A stretch of 64,000 nucleotides of DNA from Curvibacter sp. GWA2_64_110 (GCA_001797315.1 MGPC01000018.1:307679-371678), one strand, 5' to 3'. Shown: positions 27,988 to 36,806, counted from the first letter of the stretch. Notes: generated by a model not told the origin, from the letters alone. Program-made: numbers and translations.

Positions 27988-28851
27988 TCAGGCCGTGACG
28001 ATCCAGCCTTCGAGCGGGTCCAGGCTGGCTGGCAGGCCATAACGCGGCGCCCCCTGCCGCCAGGCCCAGGCCGCCTGCATCAGGCACAGCACGGCATCCA
28101 GTGCATCGCCGCGGGCATCATCCACCAGCGCGTCGCGTTGCGCATGGGTGAGCTTCAAGCGCAGCCCCAGACGGGTCTGGCCGTGTTCCAGCGCCGTCAG
28201 CAAATCCTTGCGTGCAATCAGGCGCTCCGGCGTCTGGTGCGCACGCTCGTCGCTCTTGTAGCTGCGCTTGCCCAACACCTCGCGCGCCAGCAGGCCGGGG
28301 TAGCCTTCGAGCGCCACACGGCGCGGCTGGCCGGCCGCGTTCACATCCCGCTGGTTGCCCGCATGCAACCCCGGCAAATGCACGCCGGCGTCGAGCAAGC
28401 ACGGCACGCCGGCGTGCAGCATGTAGGCCACCGGCGGGTTGACCCATTTCATCGATGGACTGGAGCCAGCCGGGAGGTCGGTGGCGCGGTGGGCGAACTT
28501 GCCGCCGGCCGGACGGGCGGCACAAAAGGCGGCAAAGCGCATGCGGATGTCCGCCCGGCTCAGGCTGGCGTAATGGCGAATGCAGGCTTCCCAAGCCAGC
28601 GGCCAATTCATGTGCTGCACCAGCTCACGCGGCAAACCGAAGGGAAAATCGAACGCGCCAATCCAGTCGCCGGGCTGGTGCAGCCAGTCGGCAAAGGCAT
28701 CAAGTGAGCTCAGTTGCTCCAGTTTTGATAGCAGGACGCGCCCGTTCTGCAAGCGTCCGATCGCTAAAACAATTGGTTTTTGTCGCGTCGGGCTGCTGGA
28801 GAAATCGCAGCCCAGCAGCACGGGTGCGGCATCCGGTGCCGGTACGACCAC
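27988..28851 (-). CDS. DUF429 family protein
   Basis: The 287-residue protein begins VLLGCDFSSSPTRQKPIVLA with an acidic residue near the start, has GAFDFPFGLPREL in the middle, VALEGYPGLLAREV and KRSYKSDERAHQTPERLIAR, and ends with DARGDALDAVLCLMQAAWAW. The spaced acidic residues fit the DUF429 group, proposed to have an RNase H-like fold. No function is established. It uses GTG at 28851 and lies 16 bases behind the BLUF gene, the last gene of the folE-BLUF-DUF429 run. It is convergent with the MinD-like gene, separated by 15 bases. Confidence 0.8.
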   Translation of the reverse strand: MVVPAPDAAPVLLGCDFSSSPTRQKPIVLAIGRLQNGRVLLSKLEQLSSLDAFADWLHQPGDWIGAFDFPFGLPRELVQHMNWPLAWEACIRHYASLSRADIRMRFAAFCAARPAGGKFAHRATDLPAGSSPSMKWVNPPVAYMLHAGVPCLLDAGVHLPGLHAGNQRDVNAAGQPRRVALEGYPGLLAREVLGKRSYKSDERAHQTPERLIARKDLLTALEHGQTRLGLRLKLTHAQRDALVDDARGDALDAVLCLMQAAWAWRQGAPRYGLPASLDPLEGWIVTA

Positions 28852-28867
28852 GATCGGGTGAACCGCC

Positions 28868-29290
28868 TCAGCTGCGGCCGATGATGGAGGCCGTGGCCAT
28901 CAGCTCCTCCAGCAGCGCGAGCGACACTTGGCCCGAGACGGCGTAGGGGTCGAGTTCCGGCTTCTCGGAGTATTTGAGCAGGATGGAGGTATTGATGCGC
29001 GAGAGGTTGACCTGACCCATGGTCCAGCCGCCGAAACGGCGTTCGCTGATTTCCTCGTAGTGCAGCAGCACCACGTCCTTGTGGCGCGCATCGCGCTGGA
29101 TGTGGCCGTAGAGGTCGCTCACCGCGTTGCGGCCGCCCTCGATGGCCTGCAGGAAGATGCCGCCGCCGTAGCACAGGATGCCGGTGATGCCGCAGGTCGG
29201 GTTGAACTGGCGCGACTGCGTCAGGATGGTCTCGATGGCGTCGGGACTCGCATCGACGGCGCGGCTGGCATAAAGCAGACGGACTAGCAT
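28868..29290 (-). CDS. BLUF-domain blue-light photoreceptor
   Basis: The 140-residue protein is a stand-alone BLUF domain, which binds FAD noncovalently and senses blue light. The key residues are present: the tyrosine of LLYASRA near residue 7, the asparagine of SRQFNPTCGITGILCY, and the glutamine of FLQAIEGG, which together form the light-switching hydrogen-bond network. Other family blocks include ALYGHIQRDARH-like YGHIQRDARHKDV and FGGWTMG with the conserved tryptophan-methionine region. No output domain follows, so it must act through a partner. It lies between folE and DUF429 on the same strand, with an 87-base gap to folE that is mostly a type B repeat. Confidence 0.92.
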   Translation of the reverse strand: MLVRLLYASRAVDASPDAIETILTQSRQFNPTCGITGILCYGGGIFLQAIEGGRNAVSDLYGHIQRDARHKDVVLLHYEEISERRFGGWTMGQVNLSRINTSILLKYSEKPELDPYAVSGQVSLALLEELMATASIIGRS

Positions 29291-29295
29291 GATCA

Positions 29296-29377
29296 GGCCT
29301 CCCGCCGGGCCGCCCCAAGGGAGACCTGCACCCCCTGGGGGGTTAGCGAACGAAGTGAGCGTCGGGGGGATGTCATA
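29296..29377 (-). repeat. Type B post-stop intergenic repeat (folE-BLUF)
   Basis: On the minus strand directly after the folE stop: CATCCCCCCGACGCTCACTT, CGTTCGCTAACCCCCCAGGG, GGTGCAGGTCTCCC, TTGGGGCGGCCCGGCGG. The GCTCACTTCGTTCGC segment plus CCCCC/GGGGG hairpin plus GGGGCGGCCC tail defines a second family, also seen behind hemA. Confidence 0.62.
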
Positions 29378-30103
29378 TCAGCTCCTCAGGGGAATCAAGG
29401 ACAGAAATTCGCGGCGCAGGGTCGGGTCCTTCAGGAACACGCCGCGCATGACCGAGTTGATCATCTTGCTGTCCATGTCCTTCACGCCGCGCCAGGCCAT
29501 GCAGTAGTGGCTGGCCTCCATGACGATGGCCAGGCCGTCGGGCTGTGTTTTCTGCTGGATCAGGTCGGCCAGCTGCACCACCGCTTCTTCCTGGATCTGC
29601 GGGCGGCCCATGATCCACTCGGCCAGCCGCGCGTACTTGGACAACCCGATGACGTTGGTGTGCTCGTTGGGCATGACACCGATCCAGATCTTGCCGATCA
29701 CCGGGCAGAAATGGTGCGAGCAGGCGCTGCGCACGGTGATGGGGCCGACGATCATCAGCTCGTTGAGATGCTCGGCATTGGGAAACTCGGTGATGGTGGG
29801 ACCCGGCACGTAACGGCCGCGAAACACCTCGTTGACATACATCTTGGCCACGCGACGGGCTGTCTTGTCGGTGTTGTGGTCGCGATCGGTGTCGATCACC
29901 AGGCTGTCGAGCACGGCCTGCATCTTGACCTCGACCTCGTCAAGCAGTTGCTCGAGTTCGCCGGGCTCGATGAACTCGGCAATGTTGTCGTTGGCGTTGA
30001 AACGCTTGCGCGCAGCCAGCAGGCGCTCCCGGATCTTCACGGAAACAGGCGTTCCCTCATCGGTATCGCTAGGGTTCATGACACTCTGGCTTTTCTTCAA
30101 CAT
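29378..30103 (-). CDS. folE: GTP cyclohydrolase I
   Basis: FolE converts GTP to 7,8-dihydroneopterin triphosphate, the first step of tetrahydrofolate synthesis. The 241-residue protein has the helical N-terminus, KTARRVAKMYVNEVFRGRY, the zinc and substrate segment TVRSACSHHFCPVIGKIWIG with the Cys/His zinc ligands, NVIGLSKYARL, and ASHYCMAWRGVKD with the third ligand cysteine. ATG at 30103 or an in-frame ATG at 30079 could be used. The preceding sequence is a family C repeat. nudB, which acts on the product of FolE, lies about 2 kb upstream on the same strand. Confidence 0.95.
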   Translation of the reverse strand: MLKKSQSVMNPSDTDEGTPVSVKIRERLLAARKRFNANDNIAEFIEPGELEQLLDEVEVKMQAVLDSLVIDTDRDHNTDKTARRVAKMYVNEVFRGRYVPGPTITEFPNAEHLNELMIVGPITVRSACSHHFCPVIGKIWIGVMPNEHTNVIGLSKYARLAEWIMGRPQIQEEAVVQLADLIQQKTQPDGLAIVMEASHYCMAWRGVKDMDSKMINSVMRGVFLKDPTLRREFLSLIPLRS

Positions 30104-30130
30104 GCCGCAATGGTACCAGCGATTGAAGAG

Positions 30131-30190
30131 TATGGTTTTTAGCCTCCAGCCCTTGTCGCATATGCGCCAGCAGCTATTAATTCAATAGCG
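30131..30190 (+). repeat. Family C palindromic repeat between clsB and folE
   Basis: TTTTTAGCCTCCAGCCCTTG, TCGCATATGCGCCAGCAG, CTATTAATTCAATAGCGCTT. GCTATTAATTCAATAGC is a near-perfect inverted repeat and GCATATGC is a second one. The element overlaps the last few codons of clsB at 30182-30190. Confidence 0.65.
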
Positions 30191-31414
30191 CTTGCCATGC
30201 AGGAAGATCATGACGCGCATCAGGCCGAAGGCCAGGCGGTCCAGCAGACGCTGCTGCCAGGGCCGGTGGGCATAGGCGGCCGGGTCCACACGCCGACCTT
30301 CATGTTCCATGGCATGCACCAGCCGCGCGCGCAACTCGCGGGCAAAGTGCTCATCCACCACCACCACATTGGCCTCGCGTGCCAGCAGCAGGCTCAAAGG
30401 CTCGAGGTTGGAGGAGCCGACCGTGGCCCAGCGCCGGTCGATCACCGCCACCTTGGCATGCAGGAAGCTCGGCTCGTATTCATAAATCTCGATGCCGGCA
30501 CGCAGCAGCACGCCATAGACCATGCGCACCGCGTGGTACTGCATGAAGTACTCGTAGCGCCCCTGCAGCAGCAGACGCACCCGCACGCCGCGCTGCGCCG
30601 CATGGATGAGCGCCTGGCGCAGCTTGCGCCCAGGCTGGAAATAGGCATTGGCAATGATGATTTCCTCGTGCGCCTCGCCGATGGCCTTGCGGTAGGCGCG
30701 CTCGATGCGGCTGCGGTGGCGCAGGTTGTCGCGCAGCAGCAGGGCGGCGCGGGTGCTGCCTGAAGCGGGGAGGCCGTAGCCCTTGCCATGCCCCCCTTCG
30801 GCCTGCAGGGCCAGCCGTACCGCCTCTTCCAGATCGCGCCAGCTGGCCGCCAGATCCACATTTTTCGCGTCACGTACTGCCTGCAGGCGCCACCAGAACT
30901 GCACCATGACCTCATGCACTGAACGCACCAGCGGACCGTTGACGCGCACCGCAAAATCGAAGCGCGGCGCGCTCAAGGCGCCATGATTGGGGTCGAACCA
31001 GTCATCCAGCACATTGATGCCGCCGCAGAACGCCACCTGGCCATCGATCACACACAGCTTGCGATGCAGCCGGCGCCAGCGGCTCGGGATCAGCAGCCCG
31101 AGGCTGCCCAGCGGCAGGAAGATGTGCCAATGGACGCCGGCTTCGTCAAACCGCCTGGCCCATTCTTTCGGCACCGCCGGCGTACCGACGCCGTCCATCA
31201 CCAGATAGACCGCCACGCCGCGCTGCGCGGCCTGCACCAGGGCCCCGGCCACCTGTTCGCCCGAGGCGTCGAAATGGAAGATGTAGGTTTCGATGCGGAT
31301 CTCGTGCACGCTGCGCGCAATGAACCGCACCATTTCCGGAAACAGCGCCTGACCGCCCTGCAGCAGCTGCACCTGATGCGCGGCGCGAAGAGGCGGCAGG
31401 TGCTTGTCCTTCAT
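30182..31414 (-). CDS. clsB: Cardiolipin synthase B-like phospholipase D protein
   Basis: The 410-residue protein has two HKD phospholipase D motifs, HRKLCVIDGQVAFCGG and HAKVAVIDRRWATVGSSN, forming one active site that transfers phosphatidyl groups. It has no long N-terminal membrane domain, which is the ClsB (YbhO) type rather than ClsA. RIETYIFHFDASGEQVAGAL and NAYFQPGRKLRQAL precede the two motifs. I chose the ATG at 31414, which overlaps the stop of the upstream phosphatase gene (ATGA). In E. coli the same pair (ybhP-ybhO) is adjacent, which supports the assignment. The final codons lie inside a family C repeat. Confidence 0.88.
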   Translation of the reverse strand: MKDKHLPPLRAAHQVQLLQGGQALFPEMVRFIARSVHEIRIETYIFHFDASGEQVAGALVQAAQRGVAVYLVMDGVGTPAVPKEWARRFDEAGVHWHIFLPLGSLGLLIPSRWRRLHRKLCVIDGQVAFCGGINVLDDWFDPNHGALSAPRFDFAVRVNGPLVRSVHEVMVQFWWRLQAVRDAKNVDLAASWRDLEEAVRLALQAEGGHGKGYGLPASGSTRAALLLRDNLRHRSRIERAYRKAIGEAHEEIIIANAYFQPGRKLRQALIHAAQRGVRVRLLLQGRYEYFMQYHAVRMVYGVLLRAGIEIYEYEPSFLHAKVAVIDRRWATVGSSNLEPLSLLLAREANVVVVDEHFARELRARLVHAMEHEGRRVDPAAYAHRPWQQRLLDRLAFGLMRVMIFLHGKRY

Positions 31415-32145
31415 GCCGGCATGCCGAATTCCGCAATCAGCGGCAGATGATCGGACATGCGCCACCAGACCCGGCCACGTGGCACCTCGATACGCTGCGG
31501 CTGCAGGCCACGCGCATAGACATAGTCGAGCTGCACCAGCGGCAGCCGCGCCGGGAACGTGGGATGCGAGGCCGGCTCGAAGGTCTGCAGCCCCATGGCG
31601 GCAAAGTGGCGGTGCACACGCTCGCCCCAGTCGTTGAAATCCCCGGCCACGATCAGCGGTGCGGTCGCCGGCACCTCGCGTTCGATGAACCGGTCCAACT
31701 GAGCCGCCTGACGCACGCGGCTGGCGCGAATCAGCCCCAGATGCACCACCACCACATGGATGGCCAGCCCGTTGACCAGCACCTCGCTGTGCAGCAGGCC
31801 GCGCTGTTCGAAACGGTGGTCCGACATGTCCTCATGCTGGTGTGCCAGCACCGGCCAGCGCGTCAGCATGGCGTTGCCGTGTTCGCCATGGCGCGTGTAG
31901 GCGTTCGTCCGGTAGACCGCCTCATAGCCTTCCGGCGCCAGGAAATCGGCCTGCGGCAGCTCGGGCCACTGCGTGAAGTACTGTTCCTCACGCCGGTGGA
32001 TCTTGCGTACCTCCTGCAGGCAGATGATGTCGGCATCGAGCTGCTCCACCGCCAACCCCAGGTTGTGGATCTCCAGCCGGCGCCGCGGCCCCAGGCCCTG
32101 CACGCCCTTGTGGATGTTGTAGGTGGCAACGCGCAAGGTCTTCAT
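31411..32145 (-). CDS. Endonuclease/exonuclease/phosphatase family protein (YbhP-like)
   Basis: The 244-residue protein has the EEP fold shared by DNase I and inositol phosphatases. Visible blocks are LRVATYNIHKGVQG (metal-ligand asparagine), DIICLQEVRKIH (glutamate), HVVVVHLGL (histidine), LIVAGDFNDWGE (aspartate and asparagine) and RMSDHLPLIAEF (the final Asp-His pair). All catalytic positions are present. It overlaps nudB upstream and clsB downstream by four bases each, so it belongs to a tight three-gene unit. By analogy to ybhP beside ybhO, a role in phospholipid metabolism is plausible, but the substrate is unknown. Confidence 0.86.
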   Translation of the reverse strand: MKTLRVATYNIHKGVQGLGPRRRLEIHNLGLAVEQLDADIICLQEVRKIHRREEQYFTQWPELPQADFLAPEGYEAVYRTNAYTRHGEHGNAMLTRWPVLAHQHEDMSDHRFEQRGLLHSEVLVNGLAIHVVVVHLGLIRASRVRQAAQLDRFIEREVPATAPLIVAGDFNDWGERVHRHFAAMGLQTFEPASHPTFPARLPLVQLDYVYARGLQPQRIEVPRGRVWWRMSDHLPLIAEFGMPA

Positions 32146-32597
32146 AAGGCGAATTTTGGCAGCATCAGGCAGGCTTCAGCGTTGCTGGGCGAGTAACAGG
32201 CTTCGGCCGCCTCGCGCCAGGGCAGCCAGCGCCAGTCGGTGTGCTCGCGCGGATCGAGCCGGACCTTCGTTCCGGCCGGCACCTGCAGACCGAACAGATG
32301 CTCGGTGTTGCGCGTCACACCCGGCGCATAACGATGGCGCCAGCGCGGGTAGATGTCGTAGACGTTTTCCAGCCCCCAGTCGCGCAGGCAATGACCGGCG
32401 GCCAGGGCGTCGATGCCGGTCTCCTCCGCCACCTCGCGCACGGCCGTCGCGGCAAAGGGCTCGTCCATATGGTCCTTGGCACCCGTGACCGACTGCCAGA
32501 AGTCCTCGGCATCGGCGCGCTTGATCAGCAGCACCTCCAGCGCCGGGGTGTGGATGACCACCAGCACGGATTGGGGAATCTTGTAGGGTTTGGACAT
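32142..32597 (-). CDS. nudB: Dihydroneopterin triphosphate diphosphatase (Nudix)
   Basis: NudB removes pyrophosphate from dihydroneopterin triphosphate, the product of FolE, in folate synthesis. The 151-residue protein starts with IPQSVLVVIHTPALEVLLIKR, has FWQSVTGAKDHMDEP leading into the Nudix box AVREVAEETGI, and YDIYPRWRHRYAPGVTRNTE, characteristic of NudB. The ATG at 32597 has no ribosome-binding site; the bases before it are the T-run of a strong hairpin that ends aspS. It overlaps the next gene by four bases. The split of folE and nudB by two lipid-related genes is notable. Confidence 0.88.
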   Translation of the reverse strand: MSKPYKIPQSVLVVIHTPALEVLLIKRADAEDFWQSVTGAKDHMDEPFAATAVREVAEETGIDALAAGHCLRDWGLENVYDIYPRWRHRYAPGVTRNTEHLFGLQVPAGTKVRLDPREHTDWRWLPWREAAEACYSPSNAEACLMLPKFAL

Positions 32598-32626
32598 GAA
32601 AAAGGGCGCTGAAACAGCGCCCTTTG
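32598..32626 (-). terminator. Rho-independent terminator of aspS, abutting the nudB start
   Basis: A perfect 11-base stem AAAGGGCGCTG / CAGCGCCCTTT with a three-base loop, read on the minus strand, is followed by TTC and then the nudB ATG. It lies 24 bases beyond the aspS stop. Confidence 0.82.
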
Positions 32627-32649
32627 ATTCTGCCTCAAGCCTTGGGAGT

Positions 32650-34330
32650 TCAGGCTGCCTTCATGGCGTCCGGGTTGCGCAGGCGGATGTGCAGCTCGCG
32701 CAGCTGCTTTTCGTCCACCGGGCTCGGCGCCTGGGTCAGCAGACACTGGGCGCGCTGGGTCTTGGGGAAAGCGATCACGTCGCGGATCGACTCGGCGCCG
32801 GTCATCAGCGTGACGATGCGGTCCAGACCGAAGGCCAGGCCGCCGTGCGGCGGGGCGCCGTACTGCAGCGCGTCGAGCAGGAAGCCGAACTTGAGCTGGG
32901 CCTCCTCGGGTGTGATCTTGAGGGCGTCAAACACCTTCTGCTGCACATCGGCGCGATGGATACGGACCGAGCCGCCACCCATTTCCCAGCCGTTGAGCAC
33001 CATGTCGTAGCCCTGGGAAATGCATTTCTCGGGCGCCGTCACCATCCAGTCCTCATGGCCTTCCTTGGGCGCGGTGAAGGGGTGGTGCACGGCGGTGTAG
33101 CGCTGGCTTTCCTCGTCGAACTCGAACATCGGGAAGTCCACCACCCACATCGGGGCCCAGCCGTCTTCAAACAGGCCGTTCTTCTTGCCGAACTCGCTGT
33201 GGCCGATCTTGATGCGCAGCGCGCCGATGGCGTCGTTGACAATCTTGGCCTTGTCGGCGCCAAAGAAGATCAGGTCGCCGTCCTGTGCACCCGTGCGCTT
33301 CAGGACTTCGTTGAGCGCCGCATCGTGGATGTTCTTCACGATCGGGCTCTGCAGGCCATCACGGCCCTTGGCCAGCTCATTGACCTTGATGTAGGCCAGG
33401 CCCTTGGCGCCGTAGATCTTGACGAATTCGGTGTAGCCGTCGATCTCGCCGCGGCTCAGACCGCCCTCTTCGCGCGCGCCGCCGGGCACGCGCAGGGCCA
33501 CCACACGGCCGCCGGCCATGTTGGCGGCACCGGAGAAGACCTTGAAGTCCACGTCCTTCATCAGCTCGGTGACTTCGGTGAACTGCAGCTTGACGCGCAG
33601 GTCCGGCTTGTCGGAGCCGTAGAGGAACATGGCTGAACTCGGGCTGGCGGTCGGCGCGCAGGTCCTCGTCGCGGAAGCACTTGGTGATCTGGTAATAACG
33701 GTCGTAGCCGGCCACCATCAGCAGCTGCTTGAACAGCTGGGGCGATTGCGGCAGCGCGAAAAACTGGCCGTCATGCACGCGGCTGGGCACCAGGTAGTCG
33801 CGCGCGCCTTCGGGCGTGCTCTTGGTGAGCATCGGCGTCTCGATGTCCACGAAACCGTTGGCATCCAGGAACTTGCGTACCTCCATCGCCACCTTGTAGC
33901 GCAGCATGAGGTTGCGCTGCATGTAGGGGCGGCGCAGATCCAGCACGCGGTGCGTCAGGCGCGTGGTTTCCGACAGGTTGTCGTCATCGAGCTGGAACGG
34001 GGGCGTGACCGAGGGGTTGAGTACCTTCAGTTCATGGCACAGCACCTCGATCTTGCCGCTCTTGAGGTTGTCATTGGTCGTGCCTTCCGGACGGGCACGC
34101 ACCAGGCCCTTGACCTGGATGCAGAACTCGTTGCGCAGGTCTTCGGCGACCTTGAACATCTCGGCACGGTCGGGATCACACACCACCTGCACATAACCTT
34201 CGCGGTCGCGCAGGTCGACGAAGATCACGCCGCCATGGTCGCGGCGGCGGTTGACCCAGCCGCACAAGGTGACGGTTTGGCCCATCAGGGCCTCGGTCAC
34301 AAGACCGCAGTAGTGGGAGCGCATGGCCAT
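32650..34330 (-). pseudogene. aspS: Aspartate-tRNA ligase gene, interrupted by an internal deletion with frameshift
   Basis: The first 232 codons (ATG at 34330) encode a normal AspRS start: the anticodon-binding OB fold ([20 protein letters not shown]), motif 1 region and motif 2 up to [14 protein letters not shown]. The family then continues with about 45 residues (beginning TQID.E), but here the reading jumps at about 33631-33635 to sequence that in another frame reads [16 protein letters not shown]. From there to 32650 the rest is intact, including [18 protein letters not shown] and RDVIAFPKT. Relative to the family about 45 codons are missing, leaving one extra base, so the frame shifts. 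The lost stretch includes aspartate-binding residues. Since AspRS is essential, misassembly or a second copy elsewhere are the main explanations. Confidence 0.85.
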
Positions 34331-34343
34331 AACAATTTCTCTT

Positions 34344-34994
34344 TCAGCTGTGGGTGAGCGGGCCGCTCTCGGCCTGCTTCAGATTCGGATTTTTCGGTCC
34401 GCCGGGCACGATCACGCCCATGGAAATGACATAGGTCAGCGCCTCGTCGACGCTCATCTCGAGTTCGATGCAGTCGCTCTTCTTGAGCATGACGAAGTAG
34501 CCGCCGGTAGGGTTGGGGGTGGTGGGCACATAGACACTCAGGTGCTCGCCATCGAGGTGGTTGAGCAGGTCGCCGCCCGGCGTGCCGGTCAGAAAGGCAA
34601 TGGTCCAGACACCCTCGCGCGGCCACTGCACCAGCAGGGCCTTGCGAAAGGCATTGCCCTTCTCGGAAAACAGGGTGTCGGACACCTGCTTGACGCCCGA
34701 ATAGATCGAGCGAACGACAGGAATGCGGTGCAGCAGCGCATGCCACCAGGTCACCAGCTTGTTGCCGACGAAATTGGACGCCATGGCGCCGATCGCCAGC
34801 ACGATCGCCAGGGCAAAAATCGCGCCCAGGCCGGGGATGTGAAGCCCCAGCAACTGGTCCGGCTGCCAAGCACGCGGCAGGATCTGCAAGGTCTTGTCCA
34901 GCGTGGACAGCACCCACTCCAGCACCCAGACCGTGATGCCGAGCGGCGCCAGCACCAGCAGGCCCGAGAACAGCCATTTGCGAAACTTGGCCAT
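34344..34994 (-). CDS. DUF502 family membrane protein
   Basis: The 216-residue protein has two predicted membrane helices ([22 protein letters not shown] and [22 protein letters not shown]) and then a soluble part with [52 protein letters not shown] and [14 protein letters not shown]. These are the conserved blocks of DUF502, a widespread family of unknown function. I chose the ATG at 34994 because GGATGA lies just before it; an ATG two codons earlier is equally possible. It sits between fmdB and aspS, 13 bases before the latter, an arrangement common in betaproteobacteria. Confidence 0.86.
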   Translation of the reverse strand: MAKFRKWLFSGLLVLAPLGITVWVLEWVLSTLDKTLQILPRAWQPDQLLGLHIPGLGAIFALAIVLAIGAMASNFVGNKLVTWWHALLHRIPVVRSIYSGVKQVSDTLFSEKGNAFRKALLVQWPREGVWTIAFLTGTPGGDLLNHLDGEHLSVYVPTTPNPTGGYFVMLKKSDCIELEMSVDEALTYVISMGVIVPGGPKNPNLKQAESGPLTHS

Positions 34995-35004
34995 GGTCAT
35001 CCGA

Positions 35005-35268
35005 TCAGGTGGCCGTGCTCGCTGCCGGGCAGGCCGCACAGGCCGCCCCGTCCGACGCGCCCGCAGCAGGTGCGGCACAGCTGTTGCCGCCCTTGAAATC
35101 GGTCTCGTACCAACCCGAGCCCTTGAGCTGGAACCCGGCTGCCGTCAGTTGCTTCTTGAACGTGGCTTTGCCGCAGGCCGGGCAGTCAGTCAGGACCGGA
35201 TCGGAAATCTTTTGCAGGACATCCTTGGCGAGGCCGCAGGATTCACACTTGTAGGCGTAGATTGGCAT
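35005..35268 (-). CDS. FmdB family zinc-ribbon protein
   Basis: The 87-residue protein starts MPIYAYKCESCGLAKDVLQK and has the second CxxC in DCPACGKATF, making one zinc ribbon of the FmdB/RRNPP-unrelated regulatory type. GWYETDFKGG follows in the family position, and the tail is Ala/Cys-rich. The family is widespread; a regulatory role has been proposed but not shown in most bacteria. The gene is upstream of DUF502 and aspS, with short gaps on both sides. The odd feature is the tail with additional cysteines (CAACPAAS). Confidence 0.88.
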   Translation of the reverse strand: MPIYAYKCESCGLAKDVLQKISDPVLTDCPACGKATFKKQLTAAGFQLKGSGWYETDFKGGNSCAAPAAGASDGAACAACPAASTAT

Positions 35269-35360
35269 GGCTCGAAGGGTTAAGGGTGGGTGGTTGATGC
35301 AAAACCCTCAATTATAGGCAGCCGGCCGGAAATCAAGGCGCAAGCGCCCGCGCAGCGACT

Positions 35361-36806
35361 TCAGTCCGCCCCGACCAGCTTGTGGTGCGAGGCGTGGCGG
35401 TTGACAATGGCCTGCGGCCCGAGTGAGCCGACCAGCATGCCCGCCAGCGAGGCCAGCACCCCGGCCAGTTGCGCCGGGAACTCTTCGCCCGCCGGCGTGG
35501 CCAGGAACAGCCCCCAGGTCAACAGGCCCAGCACGATGGAGAAGATCGCCCCTTGGGTGCTGGCCTTTTTCCAGTACAGGCCGAACACCAGCGGTACGAA
35601 GGCGCCGACCAGCGTGACCTGATAGGCCCCCGACACCATCTCGTAGATCGAGGTGCCCTGCATCCTGATGGCGTAGACCAGCACCAGGGTGCTGAACACC
35701 AGCACCGTGATGCGCATGGTCTTGAGTTCCTGCTGGTCGCCCAGGTGCGGGCGGAACTGGCGCCAGATGTTCTCGACGAACGTGACGCTGGGCGCCAACA
35801 GGGTGGCCGAGGCGCAGGACTTGATGGCCGACAGCAGCGCACCGAAGAACAGCACCTGCATGATGAAGGGCATTTTCTCCAGCACCAGCGTGGGCAGCAC
35901 CTTCTGCGGATCGTCCTGCAGCAGCGCCTGCGCCTGCTCCGGCATGATGACCAGCGCACTGGTCACCAGGAACATGGGCACGAAAGCGAACAGGATGTAG
36001 AACACGCCACCGATCACCGGCCCGCGCGTGGCCGAATGCGTGCTGTCGGCCGACATCACGCGCTGGAACACGTCCTGCTGCGGAATCGAGCCCAGCATCA
36101 TGGTGATGGCAGCGGCAATGAAGAACACGATGTCCTTGAAATTGGGCTCGGGCAGGAAACGGAACATGTCGCGGCTCAGCGCCAGGTTCACCACCTTGTC
36201 GGCACCGCCGGCCATGTGGCTGGCAAACACCGCCAGGATGGCCAGGCCGCCGACCAGGATGATCATCTGGATGAAGTCGGTGATCGCCACCGACCACATG
36301 CCGCCAAACAGGGTGTAGGCCAGGATCGAGACCACGCCGATCACCATGCCCAGGGGAACGCTGATGGCGCCGCCCGACAGCACATTGAACACCAGGCCGA
36401 GCGCCGTGACCTGGGCCGACACCCAACCCAGGTAGCTGACCATGATGATGAGCGAGCACACCACCTCGACGCTGCGGCCAAAACGCTCGCGAAAGAAATC
36501 GCTGATGGTCAGCAGGGTCATGCGGTAGAGCTTGGCCGCAAAGAAGACACCCACCAGGATCAGGCAGGTACCGGCGCCGAACGGGTCTTCCACCACCGTG
36601 TGCAGGCCGCCGTTGACGAACTTGGCCGGGATGCCGAGCACTGTTTCAGAGCCGAACCAGGTGGCAAAGGTGGTGGTGACGATCATCACCAGTGGCAGGC
36701 GGCGCCCGGCGATGGCAAAGTCCGCCGAGTTCTTGACGCGCTTGGCCGCCACCAGGCCAATGGCAATGGTGACCAGCAGATAGACGATGACCAGGGTCAG
36801 CAGCAC
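35361..36806 (-). CDS. Sodium:solute symporter family protein
   Basis: The 481-residue protein has about 13 membrane helices of the SSS family. Key segments are DFAIAGRRLPL after the first helix, TWFGSETVLGIPAKF, YTLFGGMWSVAITDFIQMIILVGG (the most conserved SSS block), and LSAIKSCASATLLAPS, where serine residues fit the sodium site. The substrate cannot be read from sequence; candidates are organic acids, amino acids or other small solutes. It follows ubiB after 45 bases on the same strand. Position behind the ubiquinone block does not by itself imply a functional link. Confidence 0.88.
   Translation of the reverse strand: MLLTLVIVYLLVTIAIGLVAAKRVKNSADFAIAGRRLPLVMIVTTTFATWFGSETVLGIPAKFVNGGLHTVVEDPFGAGTCLILVGVFFAAKLYRMTLLTISDFFRERFGRSVEVVCSLIIMVSYLGWVSAQVTALGLVFNVLSGGAISVPLGMVIGVVSILAYTLFGGMWSVAITDFIQMIILVGGLAILAVFASHMAGGADKVVNLALSRDMFRFLPEPNFKDIVFFIAAAITMMLGSIPQQDVFQRVMSADSTHSATRGPVIGGVFYILFAFVPMFLVTSALVIMPEQAQALLQDDPQKVLPTLVLEKMPFIMQVLFFGALLSAIKSCASATLLAPSVTFVENIWRQFRPHLGDQQELKTMRITVLVFSTLVLVYAIRMQGTSIYEMVSGAYQVTLVGAFVPLVFGLYWKKASTQGAIFSIVLGLLTWGLFLATPAGEEFPAQLAGVLASLAGMLVGSLGPQAIVNRHASHHKLVGAD

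Noticed and set aside
28712..28790. A possible further family C repeat inside the DUF429 gene (GTTTTAGCG, GGGCGCGTCCTGCTATCAAAA)
   Set aside because: The resemblance is partial, and the encoded segment (GRLQNGRVLLSKLE) looks like ordinary family sequence.
32650..33630. The second half of aspS as an independent 326-residue gene starting at ATG 33630
   Set aside because: It is clearly the C-terminal part of AspRS; the ATG is an internal methionine (AMFLYGSDK) and there is no ribosome-binding site. Treated as part of a broken gene.
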